DNA from: Bacteroidota bacterium | GTDB lineage: Bacteria > Bacteroidota > Bacteroidia > NS11-12g > UBA955 | Direction: 5' to 3' | DNA: 64,000 bases | NCBI GenBank assembly: GCA_030834125.1 | Contig: JAURFW010000001.1 | Coordinates: forward strand, 68,821 to 132,820 | Part shown: one piece after another, positions 31,414 through 40,902 of the stretch | How positions within the stretch are numbered: the stretch's first letter is position 1 | Layout: each line of letters begins with the position of its first letter | Notes under the pieces: generated by a model | Database searches by the model: none | Seen by the model: only the letters and a program-made list of their open reading frames with translations | Told to the model about the DNA's origin: nothing | Made by a program: the position numbers and the translations under genes

Positions 31414-33315
31414 CTATTGAAAAGTTTCACCCAATTTGAAAAAATCGGAAATTATTTCATTTTGCACCGACAAAATGACACTATCTACATAATTTAATGG
31501 TCTTACTTTGTCAATTTCTCCGGGTAAAATTGATAACCAATCCGTTGAATTAGATTGAATCAAACCACCAACGTTTTCAATATTGAACCAAGCATTTTCC
31601 GGGTGCCCTTCCCTAACCAGAGATCTGCTATATTTGGGAAAGTCACAACCTAACCCGTATAAATCTACCAACGTGGAGAAAATATCACATTGGCTTACTG
31701 GTTTAGGATTTTTTAAATTAATTAATTTAAAAGGCAAAGCACCTCCAGTAAATAATAAAGGTATATGGAAAAAATTTCTTTGTCCGTATTGTGTATTCAA
31801 ATCACCCAGGAATTTTCCATGATCGGAGGTTATAATTAATAATGTATTTTCCCATAGCTTGGCTTTTTTTAGATTTTCTGTAAATTCTCTTAGGTATTTA
31901 TCAACTTTTTTCACTGACAACTTCATATCAACAAATACATCTCCCGTTGGCTTATCTAAAATATCAAATGGCTCATGAGTAGAACCAAGCATTGCAACAG
32001 CGAATAAAGATTGTTTTTTATTTTTATTGATTTGATTGAATAAAAAATTTAGGAGGGCACTATCATTATAACCCCATTTACCCTTTTTTAATTTACTTAG
32101 TGATTTATTTGTTAAATCTCCAATACTCGATTCATCAAATATATGATCAAAACCATTGATCTTAACAAATGAGCCTAAATTCATAAAATTCGAATTGCCT
32201 CCGTAATAAAATTCACTCCTATACCCCAAATTGGAAAAAGCATCTGCCAATCGAGGCATTTTGTTAAAGGTTTCAGGATAATTTAAAATCCCTTTCCAAG
32301 GTTGACCCGGCCATCCAGCTAAAATACTAACAATACCTTTATCCGTTCTATCACCACTAGCAAATGCTTGAGTATGCGCCCACCCATCCAGAGAAATAGA
32401 GTCTAAGTTGGATAATATCCAGTCGTTCTTTCCTTCATAATATTTCGATAGTTCTGCTCCCACCCCCTCCATGATCACGATAATAACATTAGATTTAGAA
32501 TTAAAACTATCCTTATTTACAAGAATTTCTCCATTTTTATTAGTGATATATTTATTTGAGTAATTAGGATAATAATACCTGTTATTTTTAAAATCCTGTA
32601 TATCCGGAAAGTCATTTATGTGAATTAATTGGTAAATACTATTCCAAACACTACTTAATGCCATTTGATTGTTCCTTTCTTGTTTGAATTTCATAGGTTC
32701 AGAAATCATTAAGGGAATCTCTTCGAAAGAACCTCTAGCACCGAATAAAAAAAAGGGTATACAAATTATTAATTCTAATACTGATTTAGCTTGTTTATTT
32801 ATTTTTATAGTTATTACACTATTAAGTATTTTAACAACAGCAAAACAGGCTAACAAGCCAATGATCAAACTTAAAATTTGATAAATGTTTATACTCGTTG
32901 TCACTTCTTCGGGAAATTTCATATATCCAAGTGCTTGCTGATTTACCCTTGTACCCCATCCATTCAATAGTAGGGCATCTGCTATATTACTAATTGATAA
33001 AAAAATCAATAACAAAGTATTTAAAACTATACTCAAACGCTCATAAAATTTTAACGAAAAAACTTGAATAAAACTTAATAAAATTGTGAATAAAGTTAAG
33101 TACGAAGCGATAGAAATATGCTGTTTTATACCGGCTAAAAAAAGATCCAATGGTGAAATAATATCATTTTCAATATTAGTTAACTCTATCACTAAATACT
33201 GAAAAACAGAAACTATTAAAAACCAAAATACCCAAATCTTTAATACTGAAAAAAAAAGCCCGTTGCGGAACGAGCTTTTTTCTTTATTCTCTGTATTTTC
33301 CAAATACTTATTCAA
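31414..33315 (-). CDS. LTA synthase-like sulfatase (phosphoglycerol/phosphoethanolamine transferase-type)
   Basis: 633 aa membrane enzyme with about five N-terminal transmembrane helices (from VLKIWVFWFLIVSVFQYLVI) and an extracytoplasmic sulfatase domain. The catalytic Thr is in FASGDRTDKGIVS and metal ligands are in IIVIMEGVGAE and ITSDHGKFLGD. Relatives transfer head groups to lipids or glycans in the envelope. The frame opens at a TTG (33315) overlapping the upstream gene; there is no ATG before the first helix. A terminator-like hairpin lies within codons 12-23 of this reading, so the true start is uncertain. Confidence 0.85.
   Translation of the reverse strand: MNKYLENTENKEKSSFRNGLFFSVLKIWVFWFLIVSVFQYLVIELTNIENDIISPLDLFLAGIKQHISIASYLTLFTILLSFIQVFSLKFYERLSIVLNTLLLIFLSISNIADALLLNGWGTRVNQQALGYMKFPEEVTTSINIYQILSLIIGLLACFAVVKILNSVITIKINKQAKSVLELIICIPFFLFGARGSFEEIPLMISEPMKFKQERNNQMALSSVWNSIYQLIHINDFPDIQDFKNNRYYYPNYSNKYITNKNGEILVNKDSFNSKSNVIIVIMEGVGAELSKYYEGKNDWILSNLDSISLDGWAHTQAFASGDRTDKGIVSILAGWPGQPWKGILNYPETFNKMPRLADAFSNLGYRSEFYYGGNSNFMNLGSFVKINGFDHIFDESSIGDLTNKSLSKLKKGKWGYNDSALLNFLFNQINKNKKQSLFAVAMLGSTHEPFDILDKPTGDVFVDMKLSVKKVDKYLREFTENLKKAKLWENTLLIITSDHGKFLGDLNTQYGQRNFFHIPLLFTGGALPFKLINLKNPKPVSQCDIFSTLVDLYGLGCDFPKYSRSLVREGHPENAWFNIENVGGLIQSNSTDWLSILPGEIDKVRPLNYVDSVILSVQNEIISDFFKLGETFQ
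33249..33281 (-). terminator. Intrinsic-terminator-like hairpin inside the sulfatase 5' region
   Basis: On the minus strand: A-rich run, GCTCGTT, loop CCGC, AACGGGC, then nine T. The stem is 13 base pairs including A-T pairs and one G-U, followed by a U-tract. It stands just after the stop of the NHL/PKD protein gene (33308), which it would terminate, but inside the reading frame of the next gene. Confidence 0.6.
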
Positions 33316-35164
33316 TGATTAGTTTTTTAGTGGCAATTTGGCCATTTTCCTGTTTAAATTGTAAAATATAGCATCCAGGATTAGCAGTGACCTTAATCTT
33401 TCCGTTACTTAATAATCTAAAATGAACATTTTTTCCATCAAGGCCCATTATTTTTAAATCCTTAATATCAAAAGATTTACTTAATGAAAACTCGCCATTT
33501 CTTATGGGATTTGGATGAATTGAGACATCTAATTTTGGGTGATCCCCAACTGAATTTGAAGCAACCACTATGAATTCATTTTTTACTTTAGTATTTGAAC
33601 CATTTGCATTAGTTGCTTTTAGTGATATGTTATACATTCCATAGACAGTAAATGCAATTTGAGGATTTCTACTTGTGTTATCTGTTCCATTTTCCCACAC
33701 AAAAGTTGAAGGCTCTATAGACCATTCATAAGAATCAGGATTGTTTGCCGTTAAATCGATTAACTGCACTGACTCCCAAGCCATTGGATTGGTCTTATTA
33801 GTAGTAAAATCAACCGATGGAGAGGCAGAACTATTTGTAGATACATTTATATAATTAGCCTTATAAATTTCATTAGACTTTGCCCCAGTAACTGTTAATC
33901 TAATTGAATAGGATGTTGCTTGAGAAAAACTAACATAAATATCCTTATCCGTCAATTTAGATCCCGCTTGTAAATTATATGAACTTGGAGAAATTTCCCA
34001 TTTAAACGAGTTTGCGCCTAATGATGTGGATTGTAACAAAATTGTTTGATTTACTATCGGGCTAGCATTGTCGGTATTAAAGTTTGCCTTTACTATTAAG
34101 TCAACCGGTACTTTTCTTATTACATTATTTCCATAATCCGGCACAATCAATGCTGATTCTTTATTCGAAAAAGTAAAATGGCGCATTTCACCAAATCTAG
34201 AATTAAGCAAAGTTGAATTAGTATAACCGTTAGCTCTATCCTTTCCCGCATACAAGGTTACAGTTCCGTTTTCTAGAAGCTTGATACAATTGTTTTCAAG
34301 AACCATTATTACACCATCGGTTGAATTTGTTCCAATATACATAACATCTAAGGGTGCATTAAAGTCTGTTGATAACGTAGTGACTTCACCTGTGATCAAA
34401 TTCACCTTTCTAACTGCCAAATTATTTCTATCTGCAACCAATAAAAACGTATCATTAATTAAAGAAATACCCATAGGAAAAGAGAATCTAGCATTTTTAC
34501 CGATAGCATCTTTATAACCAGAACCTGCTGTTCCGTCACCGGCAACTGTAGTAACTTGTCCACTTGAAATTTTCCGAATGCAATGATTCATCATATCACA
34601 GATGTAAAGATTTCCTTTTGAATCAAATTCCATGTCTTCTGGATTTGCAAATTCTGCAACTGAATTTGAACCATCCTTATATCCTCCAAGGAATGAAACC
34701 TTTCCTGCAACGGTCGTCCATACTGCTTCGTTCGAAGAGTTGACAAATCTCATACCTTTTCGTATAAGGTTATTATCCCTATCACAAACATAAATATCAT
34801 TTGTAACAGGGTGAACTGCCAATCCAGCAGGAAATGCAAAGCGTGAAGCTAACCCAGTACCATCATCACTTCCGAGAGCATATTGAGAGTATGGATCACC
34901 TCTGTAGCCTCCTCTATTTCTTGATGTTGCACCATCTAACATCATGATATTGTGTTCATCAGATATATAGATGCGATTATTTGTATCTATCGCAATTCCA
35001 CACGGTCTGCTATAGTATTCTTCAGAAGCAGGGTTTGTAGCGGTCGCATTAAATTTACCAGAATCTGTATACTGAACACCGGCAATCGTAGTAACTTGCT
35101 GTGATACAACTTGGCTAACAAAAGCCATACCGGCAAAAAAGGGAATAATAAATTTTACTTTCAT
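33308..35164 (-). CDS. Secreted NHL-repeat/PKD protein with T9SS type A sorting signal
   Basis: 618 aa. Signal peptide (MKVKFIIPFFAGMAFVSQVV), then about five NHL-type beta-propeller repeats (GIAIDTNNRIYISD, GLAVHPVTNDIYVCDRDN, MEFDSKGNLYICDMMN), two PKD-like domains (ANNPDSYEWSIEPSTF) and a C-terminal type IX secretion signal (VSIHPNPIRNGEFSLS ... GCYILQFKQ). Predicted to be carried over the outer membrane and attached to the surface or released. The function is unknown. A terminator-like hairpin follows its stop. Confidence 0.88.
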   Translation of the reverse strand: MKVKFIIPFFAGMAFVSQVVSQQVTTIAGVQYTDSGKFNATATNPASEEYYSRPCGIAIDTNNRIYISDEHNIMMLDGATSRNRGGYRGDPYSQYALGSDDGTGLASRFAFPAGLAVHPVTNDIYVCDRDNNLIRKGMRFVNSSNEAVWTTVAGKVSFLGGYKDGSNSVAEFANPEDMEFDSKGNLYICDMMNHCIRKISSGQVTTVAGDGTAGSGYKDAIGKNARFSFPMGISLINDTFLLVADRNNLAVRKVNLITGEVTTLSTDFNAPLDVMYIGTNSTDGVIMVLENNCIKLLENGTVTLYAGKDRANGYTNSTLLNSRFGEMRHFTFSNKESALIVPDYGNNVIRKVPVDLIVKANFNTDNASPIVNQTILLQSTSLGANSFKWEISPSSYNLQAGSKLTDKDIYVSFSQATSYSIRLTVTGAKSNEIYKANYINVSTNSSASPSVDFTTNKTNPMAWESVQLIDLTANNPDSYEWSIEPSTFVWENGTDNTSRNPQIAFTVYGMYNISLKATNANGSNTKVKNEFIVVASNSVGDHPKLDVSIHPNPIRNGEFSLSKSFDIKDLKIMGLDGKNVHFRLLSNGKIKVTANPGCYILQFKQENGQIATKKLIIE

Positions 35165-35216
35165 TAGTAATCAATTATTCAAAGATTAATAATTGTTGAG
35201 TAAATGTATTAATCTA

Positions 35217-36167
35217 TTAGCTTTTAGTTATCCCCACAGAAATGGACTTTTCCATTTCCACAATAATATTGTGATAATCCCTGGGAATTAATTTTGATCC
35301 TGTCATAACCTCATAAAGTTCCTGGTATCTGTCTGAAATTGTTTGCACCAGTTCATCCGACATATTTGGAATTGTCTGTCCTTCAAGGCCTTGAAAATTA
35401 TTTTCAATTAACCATTCGCGAACAAATTCCTTACTTAATTGTTTCTGCGGCAATCCTTTTTCTTGAAAATCCTGATAAGAATATGCATAGAAAAAACGAC
35501 TACTATCGGGAGTGTGAATTTCATCAATTAATATAGGCTCGTTTTGATACATCCCGAACTCATATTTGGTGTCTACTAAAATCAAACCCTGTTTAATTGA
35601 ATATTCAACACCTGCTTGGTATAGTTCTTTAGTCTTTTCGTAAAGATAGTCTAAAGTTTTCTTTGGAATGATTTTCTTTTTTAAAATTTCGTCGTAACTA
35701 GTATCTTCATCATGGCCGCTACTTGCTTTGGTTGCAGGAGTTATTATTGGCTCTGGAAATGGATCATTTTCCTTCATTCCCTCAGGAAGAACATTCCCGC
35801 ATAAAACACGACCACCATCTCTATAAACTCTCCATGCATGACCTGTTAAATAACCGCGGATAACAAATTCAATTGGAATAGGATTGCACTTCTTACCAAT
35901 TGTTACTTGAGGATCAGGGTTAGACAATTTCCAATTGGGAATAATATTTTTCGTTTGATCTAAAAATAGATTCGCAATCTGCGTTAAAACCTGACCCTTA
36001 TAGGGAATACTTTTGGGAAGCACATGGTCAAATGCAGAAATTCTGTCACAGGCAACAATAACCAGTAAATCATCTTCAATACTATATACATCTCGAACCT
36101 TTCCTCGATAGAATGATATTTGATTACTGAAGAAATAATTGGTTGCAGTAAGCGATTTAAGTTCCAT
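35217..36167 (-). CDS. purC: Phosphoribosylaminoimidazole-succinocarboxamide synthase
   Basis: SAICAR synthase of purine synthesis, joining aspartate to CAIR with ATP. 316 aa, the long form common in Bacteroidota and eukaryotes. Signatures: YRGKVRDVYSIEDDLLVIV (nucleotide site), SAFDHVLP, EFVIRGYLTGHAWRVYRDGG, LILVDTKYEFG and DEIHTPDSSRFFY. It lies 22 bases downstream of phoH on the same strand, so the two are probably co-transcribed. Confidence 0.95.
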   Translation of the reverse strand: MELKSLTATNYFFSNQISFYRGKVRDVYSIEDDLLVIVACDRISAFDHVLPKSIPYKGQVLTQIANLFLDQTKNIIPNWKLSNPDPQVTIGKKCNPIPIEFVIRGYLTGHAWRVYRDGGRVLCGNVLPEGMKENDPFPEPIITPATKASSGHDEDTSYDEILKKKIIPKKTLDYLYEKTKELYQAGVEYSIKQGLILVDTKYEFGMYQNEPILIDEIHTPDSSRFFYAYSYQDFQEKGLPQKQLSKEFVREWLIENNFQGLEGQTIPNMSDELVQTISDRYQELYEVMTGSKLIPRDYHNIIVEMEKSISVGITKS

Positions 36168-36189
36168 TTTTGTTAATTAATGTTCGAAA

Positions 36190-37158
36190 CTAATGAGAAT
36201 CTTCTGCCTTTTCATAAGCGTTGATAATTTCTTTTACTAGTTTGTGTCGAATAACATCAGAAGTATCCAGTATAATTGTGCTTATCCCGTCAATTTTTGA
36301 TAAAATTTTAAGAGATTTCGCTAAGCCACTTTGTTGCTTTTTGGGTAAATCAACTTGAGATAAATCACCTGTTATTATCATCTTGGCGTTTGGTCCCATT
36401 CGAGTTAAAAACATTTTTAATTGCAACTCTGTTGCATTTTGTGCTTCATCTAAGATTACATAGCAATTATCTAAAGTTCTACCCCTCATAAACGCCAATG
36501 GTGCGACCTCCACAGTTCTTGATTCAATCATGCTTTTAAGCTTGTCTAATGGAATCATATCTTCTAATGCATCATATAACGGCCTTAAATATGGGTCTAT
36601 TTTTTCTTTTAAATCACCCGGTAAAAAGCCTAAGTTTTCACCGGCCTCTACAGCAGGTCTGGTTAGAATGATTTTTCTAACTTGTCTATTCTTTAATGAA
36701 TTTACGGCAAGCGCAACAGCAGTGTAGGTTTTTCCAGTTCCGGCAGGTCCAATAGCAAAGATGATATCATTTTTATTATTCATCTCAAGCATTTTTCTTT
36801 GGTTTTTCGTCTTAGCCTTAATCGGTTGCCCACGAGTACCAATAAAAAGAATTTCGTCTTTAGGAATTTCAAGGTTTACTTCTGTTTTTAAGCCTTCTGT
36901 CTTAACAGAAATATCTAAAGATTCAATAATTGAATTTTCTGTCAACTCTCCTCGCTGAATGTACATTTTTTCTAACACCTTCATCTTTTCGAAGAATTCA
37001 TTTAAGCTCTCCTTGTCACCAAGTGCCTTTATTTCATCGCCTCTAGCAATAATCTGCAATTTTGGAAAACTTGATTTTATTAAATTTAGATGTGCATTAT
37101 TTGGCCCATAATATACTTGTGGGTTGATAATTTCTAACTGGTAAACTAACTCGGTCAA
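36190..37158 (-). CDS. PhoH family ATPase
   Basis: About 322 aa P-loop ATPase of the PhoH (PhoH-like/YbeZ) type. An N-terminal KH-like region is followed by Walker A GPAGTGKTYTA, the EAGENLGFLPGD block and Walker B CYVILDEAQNAT. Members are linked to RNA metabolism and ribosome maturation together with YbeY. The frame could open at ATG 37191, but a TATATTTG promoter box overlaps that point; the TTG at 37158 (MTELVYQLEIINP) matches the usual family start and removes the overlap with the divergent gene. Confidence 0.92.
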   Translation of the reverse strand: MTELVYQLEIINPQVYYGPNNAHLNLIKSSFPKLQIIARGDEIKALGDKESLNEFFEKMKVLEKMYIQRGELTENSIIESLDISVKTEGLKTEVNLEIPKDEILFIGTRGQPIKAKTKNQRKMLEMNNKNDIIFAIGPAGTGKTYTAVALAVNSLKNRQVRKIILTRPAVEAGENLGFLPGDLKEKIDPYLRPLYDALEDMIPLDKLKSMIESRTVEVAPLAFMRGRTLDNCYVILDEAQNATELQLKMFLTRMGPNAKMIITGDLSQVDLPKKQQSGLAKSLKILSKIDGISTIILDTSDVIRHKLVKEIINAYEKAEDSH

Positions 37159-37178
37159 TATGATTTCAATTATTTTTA

Positions 37179-37186
37179 CAAATATA
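37179..37186 (-). promoter_or_regulatory. Promoter -7 box (TATATTTG) of the phoH-purC unit
   Basis: Perfect TAnnTTTG on the minus strand, 20 bases before the TTG start of phoH. It lies within the 45-base divergent region shared with the SAM hydrolase gene. Confidence 0.45.
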
Positions 37187-37203
37187 TGCAAACAGGCATT
37201 GGA

Positions 37204-37992
37204 ATGAATGTTAAATTAATTCATTATTGGACTGATAATTCTACTTTTAGTACAGAATTTGCGGTAGCTAAAGCAAATCTTGTAAGTGCTTTTCCCGCAA
37301 TACCAATTATTGATAATGTTGCTGCATTAAAAAAGGGTGATTCAATTGGTCAATCCATTAAAATTCGCGAATTTAGAGATGCATTTCCGGATTACACACT
37401 GCATATTTGTGATGTTTCAATCCTTTCTTTACAGGCGCCACGTTTTTTAGCCGTAATTTATAAATATCAAATATTTATTGGACCAGACAATGGGTGTCTT
37501 TTTTTGGGATTAGATGGTAAAGATTTACAATTTTATGTGATTCCTAATCAGAATTTTGAAGGGTTTGCAATGCGTGATGTTTACGTTCCAAATTTATTGA
37601 AACTTATGATTGCTAAATGGGATGTAGATAATACTTTCACACCAAAGGATGCGCGTAATATGGTTCGACCAATATTAATTCAGTCTCCAGGAAATGAAGT
37701 CAATCGTAAGATTAGTTGTATTTTCATTGATCGCACTGGTGATTCCTATTTTAATATTACACGGAGTGAGTTTGAAGAATATAATGCCGGATTACCTTTT
37801 TTTATAAGAGGGCAAAACTTCTTTATCGAAAAGATTAGCAACCAAATTAATGATGTACCTGAAGGTGATTTAATTGCACATTTCCCGTGGAATGGATATT
37901 TATGCATTTCTCAGAATGCCGGTAACGCCGCTCAAAACCTTGGTTTATATCTAGATTGTCTATTATTACTTCAGCTAAAACAACCTATATGA
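37204..37992 (+). CDS. SAM hydrolase / fluorinase-family protein, divergent
   Basis: About 262 aa of the S-adenosyl-L-methionine hydroxide adenosyltransferase family (DUF62), which splits SAM to adenosine and methionine. The family opening with TDFG reads HYWTDNSTFSTEFA, and the second signature IGPDNGCLFLGLDG is well kept. The typical DITH motif is not obvious (IIDNVAALKKGD at that position). The catalytic Asp may remain as the D of WTDN, but the Phe-Gly is lost. The start may be ATG 37186 or 37204. Divergent from phoH and purC, a linkage I associate with flavobacteria. The 3' end overlaps the next gene (ATGA). Confidence 0.78.
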   Translation: MNVKLIHYWTDNSTFSTEFAVAKANLVSAFPAIPIIDNVAALKKGDSIGQSIKIREFRDAFPDYTLHICDVSILSLQAPRFLAVIYKYQIFIGPDNGCLFLGLDGKDLQFYVIPNQNFEGFAMRDVYVPNLLKLMIAKWDVDNTFTPKDARNMVRPILIQSPGNEVNRKISCIFIDRTGDSYFNITRSEFEEYNAGLPFFIRGQNFFIEKISNQINDVPEGDLIAHFPWNGYLCISQNAGNAAQNLGLYLDCLLLLQLKQPI

Positions 37993-38285
37993 TTCATAGA
38001 ACCGTTAAAATGACTTTCGATCCAGAAAAGATCGAAATCTTCATGGATATTTTCAATTCGAGTAAAAGTAAAATCAGAAACTTTCCCGGTTGCAAATCCC
38101 TTCAACTTATACAAAATCAAGGAAATAAGAATATTATTTTAACATCTAGTATTTGGAAAGATGAAGATTCGCTGAATAATTACAGAAAAAGTGAACTTTT
38201 TGGAGATACTTGGACAGCGACAAAAAAGTTGTTTAAAGAAAAACCTGAGGCAATTTCATACAACTTACTTTATTGGCTAGATTAA
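37989..38285 (+). CDS. Antibiotic biosynthesis monooxygenase (ABM) domain protein
   Basis: 98 aa from ATG 37989, in an ATGA overlap with the SAM-hydrolase stop. It is a dimeric ferredoxin-like ABM fold: IHRTVKMTFDPEKIEIFMDIF, FPGCKSLQLIQNQGNKNII and the conserved WKDEDSLNNYRKSELF. Family members include quinol monooxygenases and heme-degrading enzymes, but many have no known substrate, and no heme-ligand residue can be assigned here. The 3' end overlaps the convergent FAD oxidase gene by 4 bases. Confidence 0.85.
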   Translation: MIHRTVKMTFDPEKIEIFMDIFNSSKSKIRNFPGCKSLQLIQNQGNKNIILTSSIWKDEDSLNNYRKSELFGDTWTATKKLFKEKPEAISYNLLYWLD

Positions 38286-39682
38286 TGTTCTTTTGCTTCA
38301 ATCCATTTGCCCGGGTTAAGAATATTTTTTGGATCGAAAGTAGATTTTATTCCAGCAAACAACTTCATATGTGTTGGAGTCATTACGATATCAAGATATT
38401 CTTTTTGTACTAGCCCAATTCCATGTTCACCGCTAATTGTTCCACCTAACTCCTTACAAAGCTGGAATATATCACGTATTCCTTGGGGAACATCATTTTT
38501 CCATTGTTCATCAGTTAAATTATCTTTGAGTATGTTTATATGCAGATTACCATCTCCAGAGTGTCCATAGCAAACTGTTCGAAAACCGTATTTTTTTTCA
38601 ATTTTCTTAACACCAGTTAGCAATTGTGGGAGTTTAGATCTTGGAACCACAGTATCTTCTTCCTTATAGATACTTTGACTTTTTACAGCCTCCCCCATTT
38701 TTCTTCTAACGGACCACCATTCTTGTGCCATATCTGAATTATTGGGTAAAAATACTTCCAATGCATCATTTTCTTCAAGCAAGGGATACATATCTTCTGC
38801 TATTTGCATCAATGCAGATTGATCATCACCATCTAAAATTATCATGAGATAAAATTCAGCGTTAGGTGGTGTTGGAAAATTATATTGATTGTGACTAAGA
38901 ACTATATCTACACCCGCTTTTTCCATCAATTCAATACCGGCAGGTAGAAATCCGTTTAACAGGATTTTATTAACACATTTCGCGGCAGATTCGGGATTAT
39001 TAAATGCAGCTAACATCAATAGCTCCTCCGTTTTGATTGGAACTAATTTCAGAACAGCTTTAGTTATTACTCCTAATAGACCTTCACTACCTATCATTAA
39101 ATGAGTGATTGAAAATCCAGTAGAATTTTTTAGAGTATTTGCACCGGTCCAAATTACTTCACCCGTTGGTAATACAACTTCTAAATTCAACACGTAGTCT
39201 CGTGTTACGCCGTATTTAACAGCTTTTGGGCCTCCAGATCCGTGAGCAATATTCCCACCAATAGTTGAACTACCCATACTTGCAGGATCAGGGGGATAAT
39301 TTAAGCCCAATGGTGACAATTCATTTTTTAATTCTTGATTAATTACGCCAGGTTCTACAATTGCTTGAAGATTTTCAATATCTATTTTAAGTATTTTATT
39401 TAATCGATTAGTTGATAACACAACTCCCCCATTCACCGGTAAACATGCTCCTGACAACCCTGTGCCGGCTCCTCGTGTGTAAACAGGAATGAGTTTAGAA
39501 TTACAATATTTTAAAATTTCACTAATTTCATCAGTGTTTTCGGGAAACAAGACAACCTCAGGTAAATAAAATAAATCTTCCGTGTAATCAGATGCAGCTA
39601 GATTTAGGTCTTTTGAATTTTGCCTTACATTTGTGTGACCAATTAAATCATTAAAAAAATTAATGTCAGTATTATTCAACAT
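38282..39682 (-). CDS. FAD-binding oxidoreductase, GlcD (glycolate/D-lactate dehydrogenase) type
   Basis: 466 aa flavoenzyme. The PCMH-type FAD domain has VYTRGAGTGLSGACLPVNGG and PDPASMGSSTIGGNIAHGSGG; the C-terminal half carries CYGHSGDGNLHINIL and the end motif GTISGEHGIGLVQKEYL ... FDPKNILNPGK. This is the D-2-hydroxyacid dehydrogenase family (GlcD, D-lactate dehydrogenase). The substrate is not determinable. It has a short divergent region of 35 bases with the sensor kinase gene. Confidence 0.9.
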   Translation of the reverse strand: MLNNTDINFFNDLIGHTNVRQNSKDLNLAASDYTEDLFYLPEVVLFPENTDEISEILKYCNSKLIPVYTRGAGTGLSGACLPVNGGVVLSTNRLNKILKIDIENLQAIVEPGVINQELKNELSPLGLNYPPDPASMGSSTIGGNIAHGSGGPKAVKYGVTRDYVLNLEVVLPTGEVIWTGANTLKNSTGFSITHLMIGSEGLLGVITKAVLKLVPIKTEELLMLAAFNNPESAAKCVNKILLNGFLPAGIELMEKAGVDIVLSHNQYNFPTPPNAEFYLMIILDGDDQSALMQIAEDMYPLLEENDALEVFLPNNSDMAQEWWSVRRKMGEAVKSQSIYKEEDTVVPRSKLPQLLTGVKKIEKKYGFRTVCYGHSGDGNLHINILKDNLTDEQWKNDVPQGIRDIFQLCKELGGTISGEHGIGLVQKEYLDIVMTPTHMKLFAGIKSTFDPKNILNPGKWIEAKEH

Positions 39683-39717
39683 GGATATCGCAATTTAGTT
39701 ATAAACTATATTTTTAC

Positions 39718-40902
39718 ATGAGAAATTCACGTTTAAAACTATCAATAGCACTAGGTCTTGTCATTTTATACATGTTAAGTGCTTTATTATGGTGGGCATT
39801 TGCACTGGTAAAACATCAAGAGGCCGCCTATGAAAAAAACTTGCAAATATTAAGTGCTAAAAAATCATGGGCAGATGAATATATCTATCATTTTCTTTAT
39901 TCAAAAACTGTAAATAGTGCTGAATCAGATACATTTATTCTTGGAAACGATACTTTTTATTTTCAAAAAACCCTTTTAAAACAAGAGATTTTTGATCGAT
40001 TTCCTGAATTTGATGTTTTATTTGTGACAAAAGGACAACGTTTGGTTAAACAAATCAGTCTACCAATAAGAGAAGATATTCAGAGAGATTTATATCGGAC
40101 ATTACTCAACAAAAAGAAAGCTTGGATTTACGAAGGAATAACTTTGGGGATAATTACGATATTAATAGGAGTAGCCATGTTTGTATATTTAGATAAAGTT
40201 ATTCGACTTAACACACAACAGAACAATTTTTTACTCGCGGTTACTCACGAATTAAAAACTCCTATTGCTGCCTCGAAATTATCTTTACAAACTTTGCAAA
40301 AAAGTAAATCCCCAGAACTTGTAGACAAAATGATTTCTATGGGATTAGCTAATATCAGAAGACTTTCTTCAATGGTAGAACAAATACTTATGGCAACTCG
40401 GTTTGAAAGTAAAGTTCTTGATCCAAATTTTGAAGAAACTGAACTCGACTCTTTAGTTGAATCAACATTAGAAAGTATGGATTTGGGAGAAGATAAATTT
40501 TCTCGATTAAACATAAAACTAGGGTTAACTAAACCTCTTTTACTCGATAAATCGTTGATTTCCATAGTAATAAAAAATCTAGTAAATAACGCCTTTAAAT
40601 ACTCTGAATCTGATTCATCTATTCAAGTTAAAACAGTTGAAAGTGAGAATAATGTTAAACTAATTATTGTCGATAATGGAATTGGAATTCCGGAATCAGA
40701 AAAAAAGAAAGTATTCGAAAAGTTTTTTAGAGTAGGCGAAGAAAAAACAAGAAAACAACCTGGTTCAGGATTGGGATTATATTTAGTTAAAAAAATCACA
40801 GAAATTCATAAGGGAAAAATAGTCTTATCAGACAACAAACCTTCTGGATGTATTTTCACAATAACACTTTCTAAAAACATTAAAGTAGATGAAGTCGTAT
40901 AG
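39718..40902 (+). CDS. Sensor histidine kinase
   Basis: 394 aa membrane kinase: two transmembrane helices (about 8-30 and 138-158) flanking a periplasmic segment of about 105 residues, then HisKA with His177 in AVTHELKTPIAASK, and HATPase_c with NNAFKYSESDSS, DNGIGIPESEKKK and GSGLGLYLVKK. It is translated together with the OmpR-type regulator; the regulator's ATG lies 13 bases inside its 3' end. A TATATTTT box ends 3 bases before the ATG, suggesting a nearly leaderless transcript. The signal is unknown. Confidence 0.93.
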   Translation: MRNSRLKLSIALGLVILYMLSALLWWAFALVKHQEAAYEKNLQILSAKKSWADEYIYHFLYSKTVNSAESDTFILGNDTFYFQKTLLKQEIFDRFPEFDVLFVTKGQRLVKQISLPIREDIQRDLYRTLLNKKKAWIYEGITLGIITILIGVAMFVYLDKVIRLNTQQNNFLLAVTHELKTPIAASKLSLQTLQKSKSPELVDKMISMGLANIRRLSSMVEQILMATRFESKVLDPNFEETELDSLVESTLESMDLGEDKFSRLNIKLGLTKPLLLDKSLISIVIKNLVNNAFKYSESDSSIQVKTVESENNVKLIIVDNGIGIPESEKKKVFEKFFRVGEEKTRKQPGSGLGLYLVKKITEIHKGKIVLSDNKPSGCIFTITLSKNIKVDEVV

